Source: Carposina sasakii
Lineage: Eukaryota > Arthropoda > Insecta > Lepidoptera > Carposinidae
Assembly (NCBI GenBank): GCA_014607495.2
Contig: CP053157.1
Coordinates: 9,982,001-10,046,000 of the forward strand
DNA length: 64,000 nt
Reading direction: 5' to 3'
Shown: one piece after another, positions 55,774 through 64,000 of the stretch
Position numbering within the stretch: the first letter of the stretch is position 1
Layout of the letters: every line of letters begins with the position of its first letter
The notes under the pieces: generated by a model
What the model saw: only the letters and a program-made list of their open reading frames with translations
The model's database searches: none
What the model was told of the DNA's origin: nothing
Made by a program: the position numbers and the translations under genes

Positions 55774-56047
55774 GGGGGCAATTATTGAAAATTTTTGAGC
55801 CGAAACGTAACCACTAACGAACCGTTAACGAAACGCGGTGCGAAGAAATATATACTTACCGCTTGAGTAATAAGGTATATTTTAGCACGCATCGGTCGTG
55901 TGTATGACTGAATAAAAACAAATATCTGTCAAGTGCTGAAATATGTCTAATTAGGTCACCGTAAAGTAATTATTGCTTTGTTCTGAGCGTCTGCAACGGT
56001 TTCGTTTCGGCTTCGTTCCAATTCGAGACTTTTCGAGAATTGCCCCC
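55774..56047 (+). mobile_element. MITE-3 copy 2, 274 bp
   Basis: Ends GGGGGCAATTATTGAAAAT and CTTTTCGAGAATTGCCCCC; the interior is close to 28222-28494 throughout. Confidence 0.78.
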
Positions 56048-56049
56048 TG

Positions 56050-56165
56050 ATCTGTCCCCGCTCGCTATGCTAAACATACTGTGGAACTATCTGTGGGAGC
56101 TCCTTTATGATCCTGCAGTTCTCCTACTCCATTTCAGGAACACACCCGTGTCTATATGTATGTAT
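56050..56165 (+). repeat. SINE-C 3' part
   Basis: CTGTCCCCGCTCGCTATGCT AAACATACTG, TTATGATCCTGCAGTTCTCC, ACTCCATTTCAGGAACACAC CCGTGTCTATATGTATGTA. Confidence 0.7.
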
Positions 56166-56195
56166 TTAAATTTTGTCGAAAACCAGGGTACGGAC

Positions 56196-56560
56196 ATAAA
56201 TAAATAAATAATATTAAATATACACATACTTCACAACACATTGACCTAGTCCCACACTAAATATCCCTAAGGTCTCGTGTCGTGGGTACTAGGCAACGGT
56301 ATATAAATATTATAAAATTATTAATAAAGAAATGGAAAAAATTCCTCACCCGGGTGGGAATCGAACCCACGACCTCTGCATCCGCGTGCCAGAGGTCGTG
56401 GGTTTGATTCCCACCCGGGTGAGGAATTTTTTCCATTTCTTTATTAATAATTTTATAATATATAATATCTTGACTAAGATAAATTTATAAAAAAAACACT
56501 TCTCCATTAATATAATCCGTTGGTATATAAATACATAGATATGTATACTGGGTGTAAAAA
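56196..56560 (-). repeat. SINE-D copy interrupted by the SINE-E palindrome insertion
   Basis: The inverted SINE-D tail and body (ATAAATAAATAAATAATATT, CACAACACATTGACCTAGTC, GTACTAGGCAACGG) run to 56309. They resume at 56522 with GGTATATAAATACATAGATA. Confidence 0.72.
56310..56521 (+). mobile_element. 212-bp SINE-E-derived insertion containing a 72-bp-arm palindrome
   Basis: GGTATATAAATA at 56298-56309 and 56522-56533 is an exact 12-bp target duplication. Within and slightly overlapping the left copy, arms 56307-56378 and 56390-56461 are reverse complements with one mismatch (56363/56405, G facing T) around the 11-base loop CATCCGCGTGC. Each arm is the SINE-E 3' half: T-arm GGTTCGATTCC and tail. 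About 60 bp of extra sequence follows the right arm. Confidence 0.85.
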
Positions 56561-56819
56561 GACAACTTTGTTCTATAATGCCTCGTATTCTTTGTAATAT
56601 CACAATCATTTTTTTCTATGGAAGCTCCCCTGACCTGAAACTACGGGTTCAGGTCCAAATGTTATAATGTTAGTTTTGTAGGTACTTACATTTGTACTTT
56701 CTGCATCAACCAAATACATTGCTTGCAATAAAATGACAGTATTTTTGCATAATTTTTTGTCGTTTCCTAGGGCTGGTTCCATAGAAGAAAATGATCGTAA
56801 CCTTACAAAGAATTCGAGG
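56561..56819. other. Unassigned sequence
   Basis: CTATGGAAGCTCCCCTGACC and nearby words weakly recall the MITE-1 interior. No boundary seen. Confidence 0.25.
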
Positions 56820-56900
56820 TATTAAAAAACATTGTTGTGTATAAACAAACATCCATGACTCGGAAACAAACATCGTTATTCATCTTAGTAGTTGGGTAGG
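56820..56900 (-). repeat. SINE-D fragment
   Basis: CAAACATCCATGACTCGGAA ACAAACATCGTTATTCATC and GTTGGGTAGGAGTTAGG recall the SINE-D centre. Confidence 0.5.
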
Positions 56901-56914
56901 AGTTAGGACATATT

Positions 56915-57105
56915 TAACCTTCCAATAGTCAGATAGCCTATTCAAAGGATAAAGTTGATGCTGTCTCTATCTTGAATAGTCAGATAGCCTATTCAAAGGA
57001 TAAAGTTGATGCTGTCTCTATCTTGATGTAGTTTTAGAGAAAGACAGCATCAAATGTATCCTCAAGTAGGCTATCTGACAGTTAGAAACATTGGACCTAC
57101 GGAAA
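56915..57105 (+). mobile_element. MITE-2 copy with exact 51-bp internal tandem duplication
   Basis: The left arm AATAGTCAGATAGCCTATTC AAAGG... is present twice (56924-56974 and 56975-57025, no mismatch). The right arm (AGACAGCATCAAATGTATCC, GTAGGCTATCTGACAGTTAG) follows. Hairpin MITE architecture as at 21906-22052. Confidence 0.78.
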
Positions 57106-57769
57106 CTTTAAACTATTTAGTAACTGCAAACATGACAGCCAAGTAGTAACCACTTTAGTTAATTGCGACCAGATTTTTAGATCCAGCGCTTTATTGGTCA
57201 CGTAAAGCTCCAGTAGCCCAGTTTCCATGCGCTAAAAAGTTCAGCGTAACATGGCTACGCTTTTAGGGAACTTGCAGCGCTGCAGCGGATTTGTGGTGAG
57301 GCTGAAATGTTAGACGAAATGCATTTTAGTTGTTCGGGTCTGAGAAGGTCTGGTTTTCAATGGAATATAGGTATTTTATTTTTGTAATTTTTTTTTCTGA
57401 TATCTATGCATATAAAAATTATAAACAACAGGTTTCTTTATTTTTACACAAAGGCATGTCTATCTCTGAAAGTTACCCTACTTCAAGTACTGAATGAGTC
57501 AGACCATCTATGTCATATTAGATATGACGGACTATCGCGTAAAGGTAACACTATTTTAATCAATTTTAGTATTTAACGTTGGCTATATGGCACAGTATAA
57601 AATATAGGTACCTACTACTAAATTACTTATGAATTAATAAGCCTTACGCCCATATCTCACCATTTTGAATAATAAAAATTTAATAACTCTCATGTCAAGG
57701 TAAACAAATACCTACTTCACTACCTACAAACCCCCCATTGATTAGACTATTCCCTTACTTTACTCTTAC
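57106..57769. other. Unassigned sequence
   Basis: No gene recognised. A GC-richer patch at 57185-57300 has no identity. Confidence 0.3.
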
Positions 57770-57792
57770 CATAGAGGAATTATTCCTCTATG
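57770..57792. repeat. 23-bp perfect palindrome
   Basis: CATAGAGGAAT, a central T, and ATTCCTCTATG. Confidence 0.85.
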
Positions 57793-57925
57793 CTCTTACT
57801 AATCATGATCGAGCGAGCATGCGATAAGCTAGCAAGTTGTTACTGATAACTTACACCTATAATAAGCGTGGATCCGGCTATACGATTTCGGGAACACAGT
57901 CGTATGTAAGTATATGTATATATTA
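57793..57925 (+). repeat. SINE-C fragment
   Basis: GCGATAAGCTAGCAAGTTGT TACTGATAACTTACACC, AAGCGTGGATCCGGCT, GGGAACACAGTCGTATGTAA G. Confidence 0.55.
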
Positions 57926-59239
57926 ATGTAATATTGAGAATTCCTTTATTCATTATTCGGCTATTTCGTGGCGGTTTGTGGCTAATCCGAACTTATCAGA
58001 AGCAATAGGCACGCCATTCCTCGAGATTTTTGTTATAAAAGCGGTATTTCTCACTGCAATTTTTCGTAGTGTGGTTCGTAACAAAACAGGCGAATAGTTG
58101 GATTTTAACACGGCTATAGATATATGAAATAATAATGCCAATTAATAGTAAATAATATAATGTTCATAGCGTATTAACTGCAATAGTGTGCATTCACATT
58201 GTGTTAGTCGATGACTAAAGTTTGTAACGATTGTATTGTAAGTAGTAGGTACTTACCTTTATTTAAAAAAAAACTTTGTAAAGTGGCACTCAAAAGTTAA
58301 GAATTCGGCGGGAAAAGCTGGAAGGGAGCGGATGTAATTTTCTTGTGAAAATCAAAATTATTTGTAGATGGCTTGCATGTGTTCGTGAAGTAATGTTTTC
58401 TGGTAGATAAGTTATATTTTGTTTACTTGTGATGTGAATCTTGTGCGTGTGCATGGTTTTATATGCAGGTAAGCTGAGTAAAACTTTAGTCGGATTACGA
58501 TCTCTTCATGGGCTCATGTAAGTTGGTCCTGCAATTATTTTTTGTTTTCACTAATTTTACACTATCTTTTAAGAATAAGATTAATCAATTGTAAATAGAA
58601 ATCATAAAAGCCTTAAGAGAAAATTATGCCTAAGATTGTGTTCCCTGTTGGCTATAAATTACGTTAGTTATCTGCTACCAGCTATTAGGTATATAAGACT
58701 CGTATATTTTTAGGCATTACAACCACATACAGTAAATTTATGTCTTCGTTTCATAATACTGCCATTTGTGAGAAAGCTGGGTGCGCTAAGAAATTCAGGA
58801 TCTTGAAGTTAAGCTGGCTGCAACAAGACTTATATAGTAACTTAAATAAAACTTGGGTATGATCCCTCTTAAAAACGAAATGAGTAGGTAAATTGGTAAT
58901 AATGAAGGTCATTGCTTTTATATTAGAATAACTTTACCTACTTACCTAATATATATACCAACTTAAGTATGTAAACCCTAAATATGCAATATATCATCTA
59001 TGTAATTGCCCTTAATCGATTATTAGAGGTCTGTTTATTTTCCTATATAAAATCATATTTTATTCACTTAATAACGATATTTTATTTATCACATCAAAAC
59101 ATTAATTTCAGAGTCTACAATCAATAGCAATGAAGCAATAATAATGCAAAGTAAAAATAACAATAGGAATTGAAGATTTATTTTCTTATTTTACCTATTC
59201 AACACATTTTCAATAGTCATTCCGCGAGCAAAGTTCCAC
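57926..59239. other. Unassigned AT-rich sequence
   Basis: No gene or repeat recognised. Confidence 0.35.
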
Positions 59240-59488
59240 TTGGAAATGCCGGAGCAGCGATTTTCTACATTCAAAAGTAGAAGGAGGGGTTATTCCGCAC
59301 AATTTCCCGCGCGATGGGAAACGGAAGCCGCAGCCACTGGCCTAATGGCCGGCATTCACGGCACTACCGAGCCAATCTGCGAGATGACACCTCAGAACTA
59401 TTCAACAGTAATAGAAGCTTATTGCTTAGCACTTGATTTTACACTCGTGTGGAATGGGTTACGATTGATGAAGTACGATCAAGTTTGA
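59240..59488 (+). CDS. Unrecognised 82-codon open frame
   Basis: Opens MEMPEQRFSTFKSRRRGYSA and includes RWETEAAATGLMAGIHGTTE. The first 170 bases are GC-richer than the flanks and more coding-like. No domain, signal peptide or splice sites recognised. It could equally be a noncoding conserved block. Confidence 0.22.
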   Translation: MEMPEQRFSTFKSRRRGYSAQFPARWETEAAATGLMAGIHGTTEPICEMTPQNYSTVIEAYCLALDFTLVWNGLRLMKYDQV

Positions 59489-59705
59489 TTAATTCGCAGG
59501 ATGTCCTTTAGTTCCTTTATTCTACGAGTTACGCATAAATACATTATTCCGGATCCCTAAAAATTTCATTAAATTCACACCTAGATAATAAAGATTTTTA
59601 GTGTTGCGCAAATAAGTTATACCCTATTAAAAGTGTACATCTGAAGGTATCTGGAATTCATATGGGTAGACTTCCAGGTTCTGAGCATAATGCTTCCTAC
59701 TATAC
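59489..59705. other. Unassigned sequence
   Basis: Nothing recognised. Confidence 0.35.
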
Positions 59706-59707
59706 AC

Positions 59708-59905
59708 ATCAGGCTATTGTAGTCCACTGTTGGACGTAGGCCTCCCACGGCACGCCACAAGGCTACTGCCATTGGGGGGTTTTTGGCCATATTCACCATG
59801 CTGACTGGTTAGTGAACACAGTGTGATTTTCGGACTATCTTGTTAACACAGGAGGCGCTGCTGCCCACCTCTCGGAAACCCTCTCTTACGATACCCACGG
59901 GTAAA
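59708..59905 (-). mobile_element. SINE-A copy, partial
   Basis: CAGGCTATTGTAGTCCACTG TTGGACGTAGGCC, GGCGCTGCTGCCCACCTCTC, GATACCCACGGG. The outer 5' end is replaced by SINE-D. Confidence 0.75.
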
Positions 59906-59911
59906 TATAAA

Positions 59912-60141
59912 TATAAAAAAATAAATATTCACACATTTCACAACACATTGACATAGTCCCACATTAAGATCCCTAAGGTCGTGGGACTAAGCAACGGTAT
60001 ATTAATACATAGATATAGAACATCCATGACTCGAAAACAAACATCGATATTCATCATATCAATGTTTGCACCAACCGGGATTTGAACCCAGGACCTATGG
60101 CATCGCAGGTAGGGTCACTACCAACTACACCAATCGCATGT
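59912..60141 (-). repeat. SINE-D copy, full length, tRNA-derived
   Basis: The minus strand begins with a tRNA-like head: A box TGGTGTAGTTGG and B box GGTTCAAATCC about 35 bases apart, then CCCGGTTGGTGC. The body GCAAACATTGATATGATGAA and TTAGTCCCACGACCTTAGGG follows, then an A/T-rich tail. The head is a polymerase III promoter type; the body recurs four more times in the window. Confidence 0.8.
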
Positions 60142-60695
60142 GTAAATAGCAGAAATTGTTAGGTACTTACTTAAAAAATAAAATGTAGGTAGATATTCAA
60201 ACTGAAAGTTTTAAAATTAAAATATTACACTTGTTTCAAAATGCAAATCCGAAAACCACAGAACCTATTAAATATACATAGACTTTCCAACGCTAAAAAT
60301 TCAGCGCTCAAACTCGACCAATAAAACTGCCATCCACTTGTGCATTTTGAAAGGAAGTGGCGAAAAAGTTGAAAACAAAAAGCAGCGAAATGTTCGGGAG
60401 GCGGAGCGAACGTTGTCGGGTCAGAATTCAAATTAACCACTTCATATCCTGAGCTCATATGCGCTGAAATATTTATATGACCGCAAAGCGGCACGCTGGG
60501 CTCGGCGATACTGTTATGATAACTCACTACATGTGTGCTCTAAATATTTACGCATAGGTACGAAATTACGATAAAGAAGCTATTTTATTACTTTTATTAT
60601 AAGTAGGTGCTTTTGTTAGTGTAGTAGGTACGTACATTTTTGGCTGACTAGCTTACAGAAGCCATTTCTAAAACCATAAAAAAGCATCATATGAG
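60142..60695. other. Unassigned sequence
   Basis: A 100-codon minus frame (60225-60527) has no recognised domain. Nothing supported. Confidence 0.3.
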
Positions 60696-60979
60696 TAGTT
60701 CAGTAAATTCTAACTTTGGATAAACACCACTATCTCTATATCTCCATATATATATATATATACTCTACATCAGGGGTTGCCAATTTTTTTTCTCATAGAC
60801 CCCTTTCATAAGTTTACTGGTTCTGGTGGACCCCCTATAGTTCAGTAAATTCTAACTTTGGATAAACACCACTATCTCTATATCTCCATATATATATATA
60901 TATACTCTACATCAGGGGTTGCCAATTTTTTTTCTCATAGACCCCTTTCATAAGTTTACTGGTTCTGGTGGACCCCCTA
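60696..60979. repeat. Exact 142-bp tandem duplication
   Basis: The unit beginning TAGTTCAGTAAATTCTAACT (60696-60837) is repeated at 60838-60979 without a visible mismatch. It includes a (TA)n run and the left part of a hAT-like element. Confidence 0.9.
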
Positions 60980-61101
60980 TAGACCTATACCACATAGGTA
61001 CAAATTGATTGTGAAACACCATTTTTTCACGCCAACGTAGACCCCCATCGAGTCTCCTGTGGACCCCTGGGGGTCCAGCTGGACCACTATGGAAACCACT
61101 G
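60913..61101 (+). mobile_element. hAT-like MITE, 189 bp
   Basis: CAGGGGTTGCCAA and GGAAACCACTG are the inverted ends (C.GTGGTT type). CTCTACAT (60905-60912) and ATCTAGAT (61102-61109) fit an 8-bp duplication with two mismatches. The interior has GACCCCTGGGGGTCCAGC. The left end is duplicated at 60771. Confidence 0.6.
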
Positions 61102-61109
61102 ATCTAGAT

Positions 61110-61554
61110 ACACTAACGTCGACATTGGCATGAGTCTTACTTGAAACAAATTCATGCTTATAGCTTATAGATTCACACCATGACGTATCTTCATTTTTCT
61201 TATCGAGAACATAATAGAAAATATAACTCTTAAGAAAAGCCCGGTGCGCTACACTTACGTACAAATCCTGGCAAAGCACACAAACGTACTCGTAGCAAAT
61301 TCAAACAAAATTCTAGTAGATAGGCGTCAAACATAAAAGGCAAACTTCTGCCACCACCTAGTTATCATCAAACTTTTAACGTGGAGCAAAACCAAAATAT
61401 TGTTTAAAAACAACGTTCTTCTGCACGTCGAACCACACTCAGTTCCGAGCAAATGGAAGTCAACGACGCAGGCGGAAAGTATAGTGGAGCTAGCTCGCAT
61501 AAAATAAAATCTCATCTCGGCAAGAACATTCGTTCTAAGTCACTTTAGTGCACT
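61110..61554. other. Unassigned sequence
   Basis: Two minus frames (60977-61279, 61327-61515) lack recognised motifs. Nothing supported. Confidence 0.3.
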
Positions 61555-61905
61555 TTGGTTAGATACTCTGCTATGCAAGTGTGGAGGTGGTGAAAAGGGA
61601 AGCGCTTTCGGCCTCACCAGGACGTGGGTTGTCCTGGGTACAAAAATGCGCCCTGGGTTGCGGGCCTTGGGGCAACCCCCATGCTCGGGCTATATTCTGG
61701 CAACTTGCGTGGTTCTTAAAGGGGGCCACATGGGTCTGAGAGTCTAACCCATCTGGGAAGGGAAATATTCGGCTGGGTGGGACGCGGGCCGGGCTAGTCG
61801 ACCCTTGGTATTACCAGGGTGCACCCAGCCACTTGAGCTGCCACTGCCGCTGGTCAGTTCGCGAAAGAAGAAGAAGGAGAAGAAAAGGAAGGAAAAGAAG
61901 TATGA
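61555..61905 (+). repeat. GC-rich block ending in a purine tail, possible retroposon
   Basis: Very GC-rich sequence (GGCCTCACCAGGACGTGGGT, GACGCGGGCCGGGCTAGTCG) ends in AAGAAGAAGAAGGAGAAGAA. The composition jump plus A/G-rich tail suggests a processed or SINE-like insertion. Family unknown. Confidence 0.35.
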
Positions 61906-62012
61906 CAAGCACTGGCCAGTTGTTGTTTGGCCCATATATATTCCAATTATTGTAAGAAAATTCGATATCGCGTTCTATAATTTCTATTAGACTGTGGTTC
62001 AATCTTGCGTCC

Positions 62013-62211
62013 TGTTATATATACGTATTGTACCCTTTTAAGCTTACTAAGCTCCAATCTTGCCCCGTCAGCAATTCCTCGCCATAGTCCTCGTCATTCC
62101 CACGTTTCCTGCCAGTCTCGTTCCATCCTCCATACCCGCTAGACGGCTGCCTTATTCTAATTCTAAATTGTAGTTTTTTTTAAAAAGCTATTTCCCTCGA
62201 GGCTCATAACA
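62013..62211 (+). mobile_element. 5' LTR of Ty3/gypsy-type retrotransposon
   Basis: Starts TGTTAT and ends ATAACA, short inverted termini of the TG...CA kind, directly before a primer site. At 199 bp it is short for the class. The 3' LTR lies outside the window, so the left edge rests on the termini alone. Confidence 0.65.
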
Positions 62212-62213
62212 TT

Positions 62214-62224
62214 TGGTGGCAGCG
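62214..62224 (+). promoter_or_regulatory. Primer binding site, tRNA-Leu type
   Basis: TGGTGGCAGCG starts two bases after the LTR. It complements a tRNA 3' end of CGCUGCCACCA, the end of animal tRNA-Leu(UAG) as I recall it. It would prime minus-strand DNA synthesis. Confidence 0.65.
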
Positions 62225-62653
62225 TAAAGGGATCTCGAGTAAGATTCCCGGTCCGTCTCCGTATCTTAAGTGCGCGTTAAAAGTGCAAGTGCCAACGGTG
62301 AAAGTGCTAAAAAGTGCTAGTGCCAATCACGCATCAATATACTATTGATCAGCCGTACCCGTTGACCGGTACTGGCTATCCAGTATACTTATCCAGCAGG
62401 CTCGAGACGAGCCTATTACAAGATCCAGTAGGCCCCAGGCGAGCCTATATCCTGTTTGCTCAGACGCCCGTCTGACACAATCATCCGGCGCCACGTCAAG
62501 GCGCTTATGCAGTTCATCTCTACAGTATAATTCCAGGAATGCTCACTGCCCTTATCGCTCTGTTACTACTAAAGTAAGTTAACTATACATTGTGGTCATT
62601 GCGCTTATTGTAATTTTAATTTGTTTAATTCCTATTCTCACTGTTGACTAAAA
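62225..62653 (+). other. Retrotransposon leader
   Basis: Untranslated leader between the primer site and gag. No long frame; probably contains packaging signals, none identifiable by eye. Confidence 0.6.
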
Positions 62654-63733
62654 ATGTCTGAAGCTAGAAGCCTAAGCCCTAAGCCTGAAGTCGCCGTCAC
62701 AGATACAGACGACGACGCATACTTTCTTCCACCTGCTGGCCCTCAGCCTTCAGGCCCTGTTACTAGATCTGCGGTTACAAAAAAGAAGTTGGCAACCCCA
62801 AATAAGGTCGAGTTAGACCTGTCAATTCTCTTAAAGTTCATAAAGCCCTATGACGGGTCCAGAGAATCCTTAAATTCTTTCTTAGTCAATTGTAATAATG
62901 CTCATGATCTTGCTTCTGAGAGTCAGAAAGATATTTTATTTAAATATATCCTATGTCAGCTACACGGCAAAGCACAGATAGCATGCTCTGTCAAAGAGTT
63001 TATAAATTGGTTACAACTGAGAGAATTTCTAAAAACACAATTCAGCGAGAGAAAACATTATGCACATTTACTAACGGACTTACAGGAATGCAAGCAGCAA
63101 CCTAACGAACCTGTGAGCCAATATGCTCTCAGATTAGAAACAAATCTTTCACAATTACTTACTGAAATTTCTATTTCCCACGGTCATAAAAGTAGGGAAA
63201 TGATTGGTCGTACCGCAGCCATGGAAGAATTAGCCCTCCATCATTTCCAAATGGGTTTGACACCCCGTGTTTCTAATATCGTAAGATGCAAATCACCCAA
63301 AACACTTAACGAAGCTATTAATATAGCTATATCTGAAGAAAAAATACAACAATTCTTATTCAAGCAAAATCCGTCTAGCACACGTCAAGAAAAGCCTAAT
63401 TATTTAAAGTCCAGTCAGTTTATGCGTCAAAAACAAAATCAAGAATTTCATCCAAATCCTTTTAAGTTTAAGCCTAAACCAAACGTCTATTCTTCTCAAT
63501 CTCCGAATGCTAACACCCCTTCTACGCCCATTTGTCGTTATTGTAAAGCGCCAGGACACACACTGGAACAGTGCCGTAAGCGCGAATATAATAATAACCG
63601 CTTTAGATTGGACCAATATCAATCAAAGCCCCAACGAATCAATTTTACCTCCAATACAAATGAACCATACCCTACTAATCCTGTCGAAATCGATGGCTAC
63701 GACACTGTCGATGCTGAAACAAAAAACGAATAA
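62654..63733 (+). CDS. gag: Gag polyprotein of Ty3/gypsy-type retrotransposon, intact
   Basis: 359 codons from an ATG in good context (AAAAATG) to TAA at 63731-63733. Residues 1-45 are acidic and proline-rich. A capsid-like region follows at about 55-240: FIKPYDGSRESLNSFL, QLREFLKTQF and LHHFQMGLTPRV fit the retrotransposon gag fold. A basic, glutamine-rich stretch precedes one CCHC zinc knuckle (C294, C297, H302, C307; C-x2-C-x4-H-x4-C), the nucleic-acid-binding nucleocapsid. Gag would assemble the cytoplasmic particle that packages element RNA. The frame has no damage, which suggests a young or active copy. A -1 slippery site overlaps its end and gives access to pol. Confidence 0.92.
   Translation: MSEARSLSPKPEVAVTDTDDDAYFLPPAGPQPSGPVTRSAVTKKKLATPNKVELDLSILLKFIKPYDGSRESLNSFLVNCNNAHDLASESQKDILFKYILCQLHGKAQIACSVKEFINWLQLREFLKTQFSERKHYAHLLTDLQECKQQPNEPVSQYALRLETNLSQLLTEISISHGHKSREMIGRTAAMEELALHHFQMGLTPRVSNIVRCKSPKTLNEAINIAISEEKIQQFLFKQNPSSTRQEKPNYLKSSQFMRQKQNQEFHPNPFKFKPKPNVYSSQSPNANTPSTPICRYCKAPGHTLEQCRKREYNNNRFRLDQYQSKPQRINFTSNTNEPYPTNPVEIDGYDTVDAETKNE
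63721..63727 (+). promoter_or_regulatory. Programmed -1 frameshift heptamer A AAA AAC
   Basis: In the gag frame the bases fall as A AAA AAC, the canonical X XXY YYZ site, two codons before the gag stop. A hairpin can form at 63740-63745/63756-63761 (CGTCTC/GGGACG, 10-base loop), 12 bases downstream. The -1 frame is open from here to the window end. Confidence 0.75.
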
Positions 63734-64000
63734 TTGTCTCGTCTCGGTATCGTACGGGACGCTCTCCACATAACAAAATCGATACCCCTTCTAAATCCTA
63801 CTCGACATCGCTACATGATGATCTGTCTCAATCCACTGTATCAGTGCAGCCACACAGAAGTGCTGGTCTGTCACAACCCACTGTATCCGTGCAGCCACAC
63901 AGAAGTGCTGGTCTGTCACAATCCACTGTATCCGTGCAGCCACACAGAAGTGCTGGTCTGTCACAACCCACTGTATCCGTGCAGCCACACAGAAGTGCTG
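63727..64000 (+). CDS. pol: Start of Pol reading frame (-1 relative to gag), runs off the window
   Basis: No stop occurs in this frame from 63727 to 64000. It begins with about 31 serine/arginine-rich residues and then 15-residue tandem repeats. Protease, reverse transcriptase, RNase H and integrase would be expected next but lie beyond the window, so Pol identity rests on position and the shift site. Confidence 0.65.
63820..63999 (+). repeat. Four 45-bp tandem repeats (15 codons each) in the pol frame
   Basis: Units at 63820, 63865, 63910 and 63955 encode (G/D)LSQ(S/P)TVSVQPHRSA. Units 1 and 3 carry CAATCC and units 2 and 4 CAACCC, so the copies alternate as a 90-bp higher-order repeat. The array probably continues past 64000. 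Confidence 0.9.

Noticed and set aside
56346..56609. 87-codon minus-strand protein
   Set aside because: Most of it reads the SINE-E palindrome arms.
57770..57792. Operator or transposon end at a 23-bp palindrome
   Set aside because: Isolated, no second copy or neighbouring structure; consistent with chance or a small snap-back event.
60061..60136. tRNA gene on the minus strand
   Set aside because: A and B boxes are good, but the body continues into a dispersed repeat seen at 30535, 43363 and 56196. It is SINE-D.
61805..61990. Lysine/glutamate-rich protein
   Set aside because: The reading comes from the purine tail AAGAAGAAGG...; low complexity, not a gene.
63820..64000. CRISPR-like or satellite array
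   Set aside because: Repeats are contiguous without spacers, in frame with pol and 15 codons long: a coding minisatellite in a eukaryotic retrotransposon.

Overview
The window looks like intronic and intergenic DNA from a moth or butterfly (Lepidoptera). It is AT-rich and has almost no long open frames. It is packed with repeats typical of lepidopteran genomes: Lep1-like non-autonomous Helitrons ending in a GGACG/CGTCC hairpin plus CTAG, non-LTR retrotransposon 3' ends with (ATG)n or (TATG)n tails, tRNA-derived SINEs and TIR MITEs. Species and family assignments rest on pattern recognition only; no database was searched.

Host genes. One segment is convincingly host coding sequence: minus-strand exon 2748-2959. 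It reads as the end of a signal peptide and the first half of an Ig1 domain like Dscam, with a good splice acceptor, a plausible donor and one frame-breaking base near 2822. Three weaker candidates are on the plus strand: a terminal exon at 11921-12045, and a possible unit made of a CRE/AP-1/TATA cluster (40746-40990), an exon-like segment (45745-45857) and a terminal exon with AATAAA (46397-46715).

Layout. 0-1.3 kb: decayed non-LTR ends. 2.7-3.0 kb: the Ig exon. 3-11 kb: SINE-like repeats, a Helitron, a TA-flanked MITE and a 551-bp Harbinger-type element (TTA duplications) carrying a broken MADF gene. 11-24 kb: sparse repeats and two CpG-rich islands. 24-36 kb: nested Helitron, LINE and SINE clusters, ending in a LINE copy with a 5' inversion. 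41.9-43.3 kb: the best LINE copy, an intact 453-codon reverse transcriptase C-terminal part between 15-bp target duplications. 44-61 kb: more SINEs and MITEs, including a 212-bp insertion built as a near-perfect 72-bp palindrome, and exact tandem duplications of 51 and 142 bp. 62.0-64.0 kb: the 5' end of a Ty3/gypsy-type LTR retrotransposon, with a short LTR, a tRNA-Leu-type primer site, an intact gag, a canonical -1 slippery heptamer two codons before the gag stop, and a pol frame that opens with 15-residue tandem repeats and runs off the window.

How the parts relate. Several short families end in the same 3' sequence as LINE-A (GGAGGCCTACGTCCAGCAG...(ATG)n) or in (TATG)n tails like LINE-B, which fits SINEs borrowing LINE machinery. 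Repeat names used below (LINE-A, SINE-A to SINE-E, MITE-1 to MITE-4, repeat F) are local labels.
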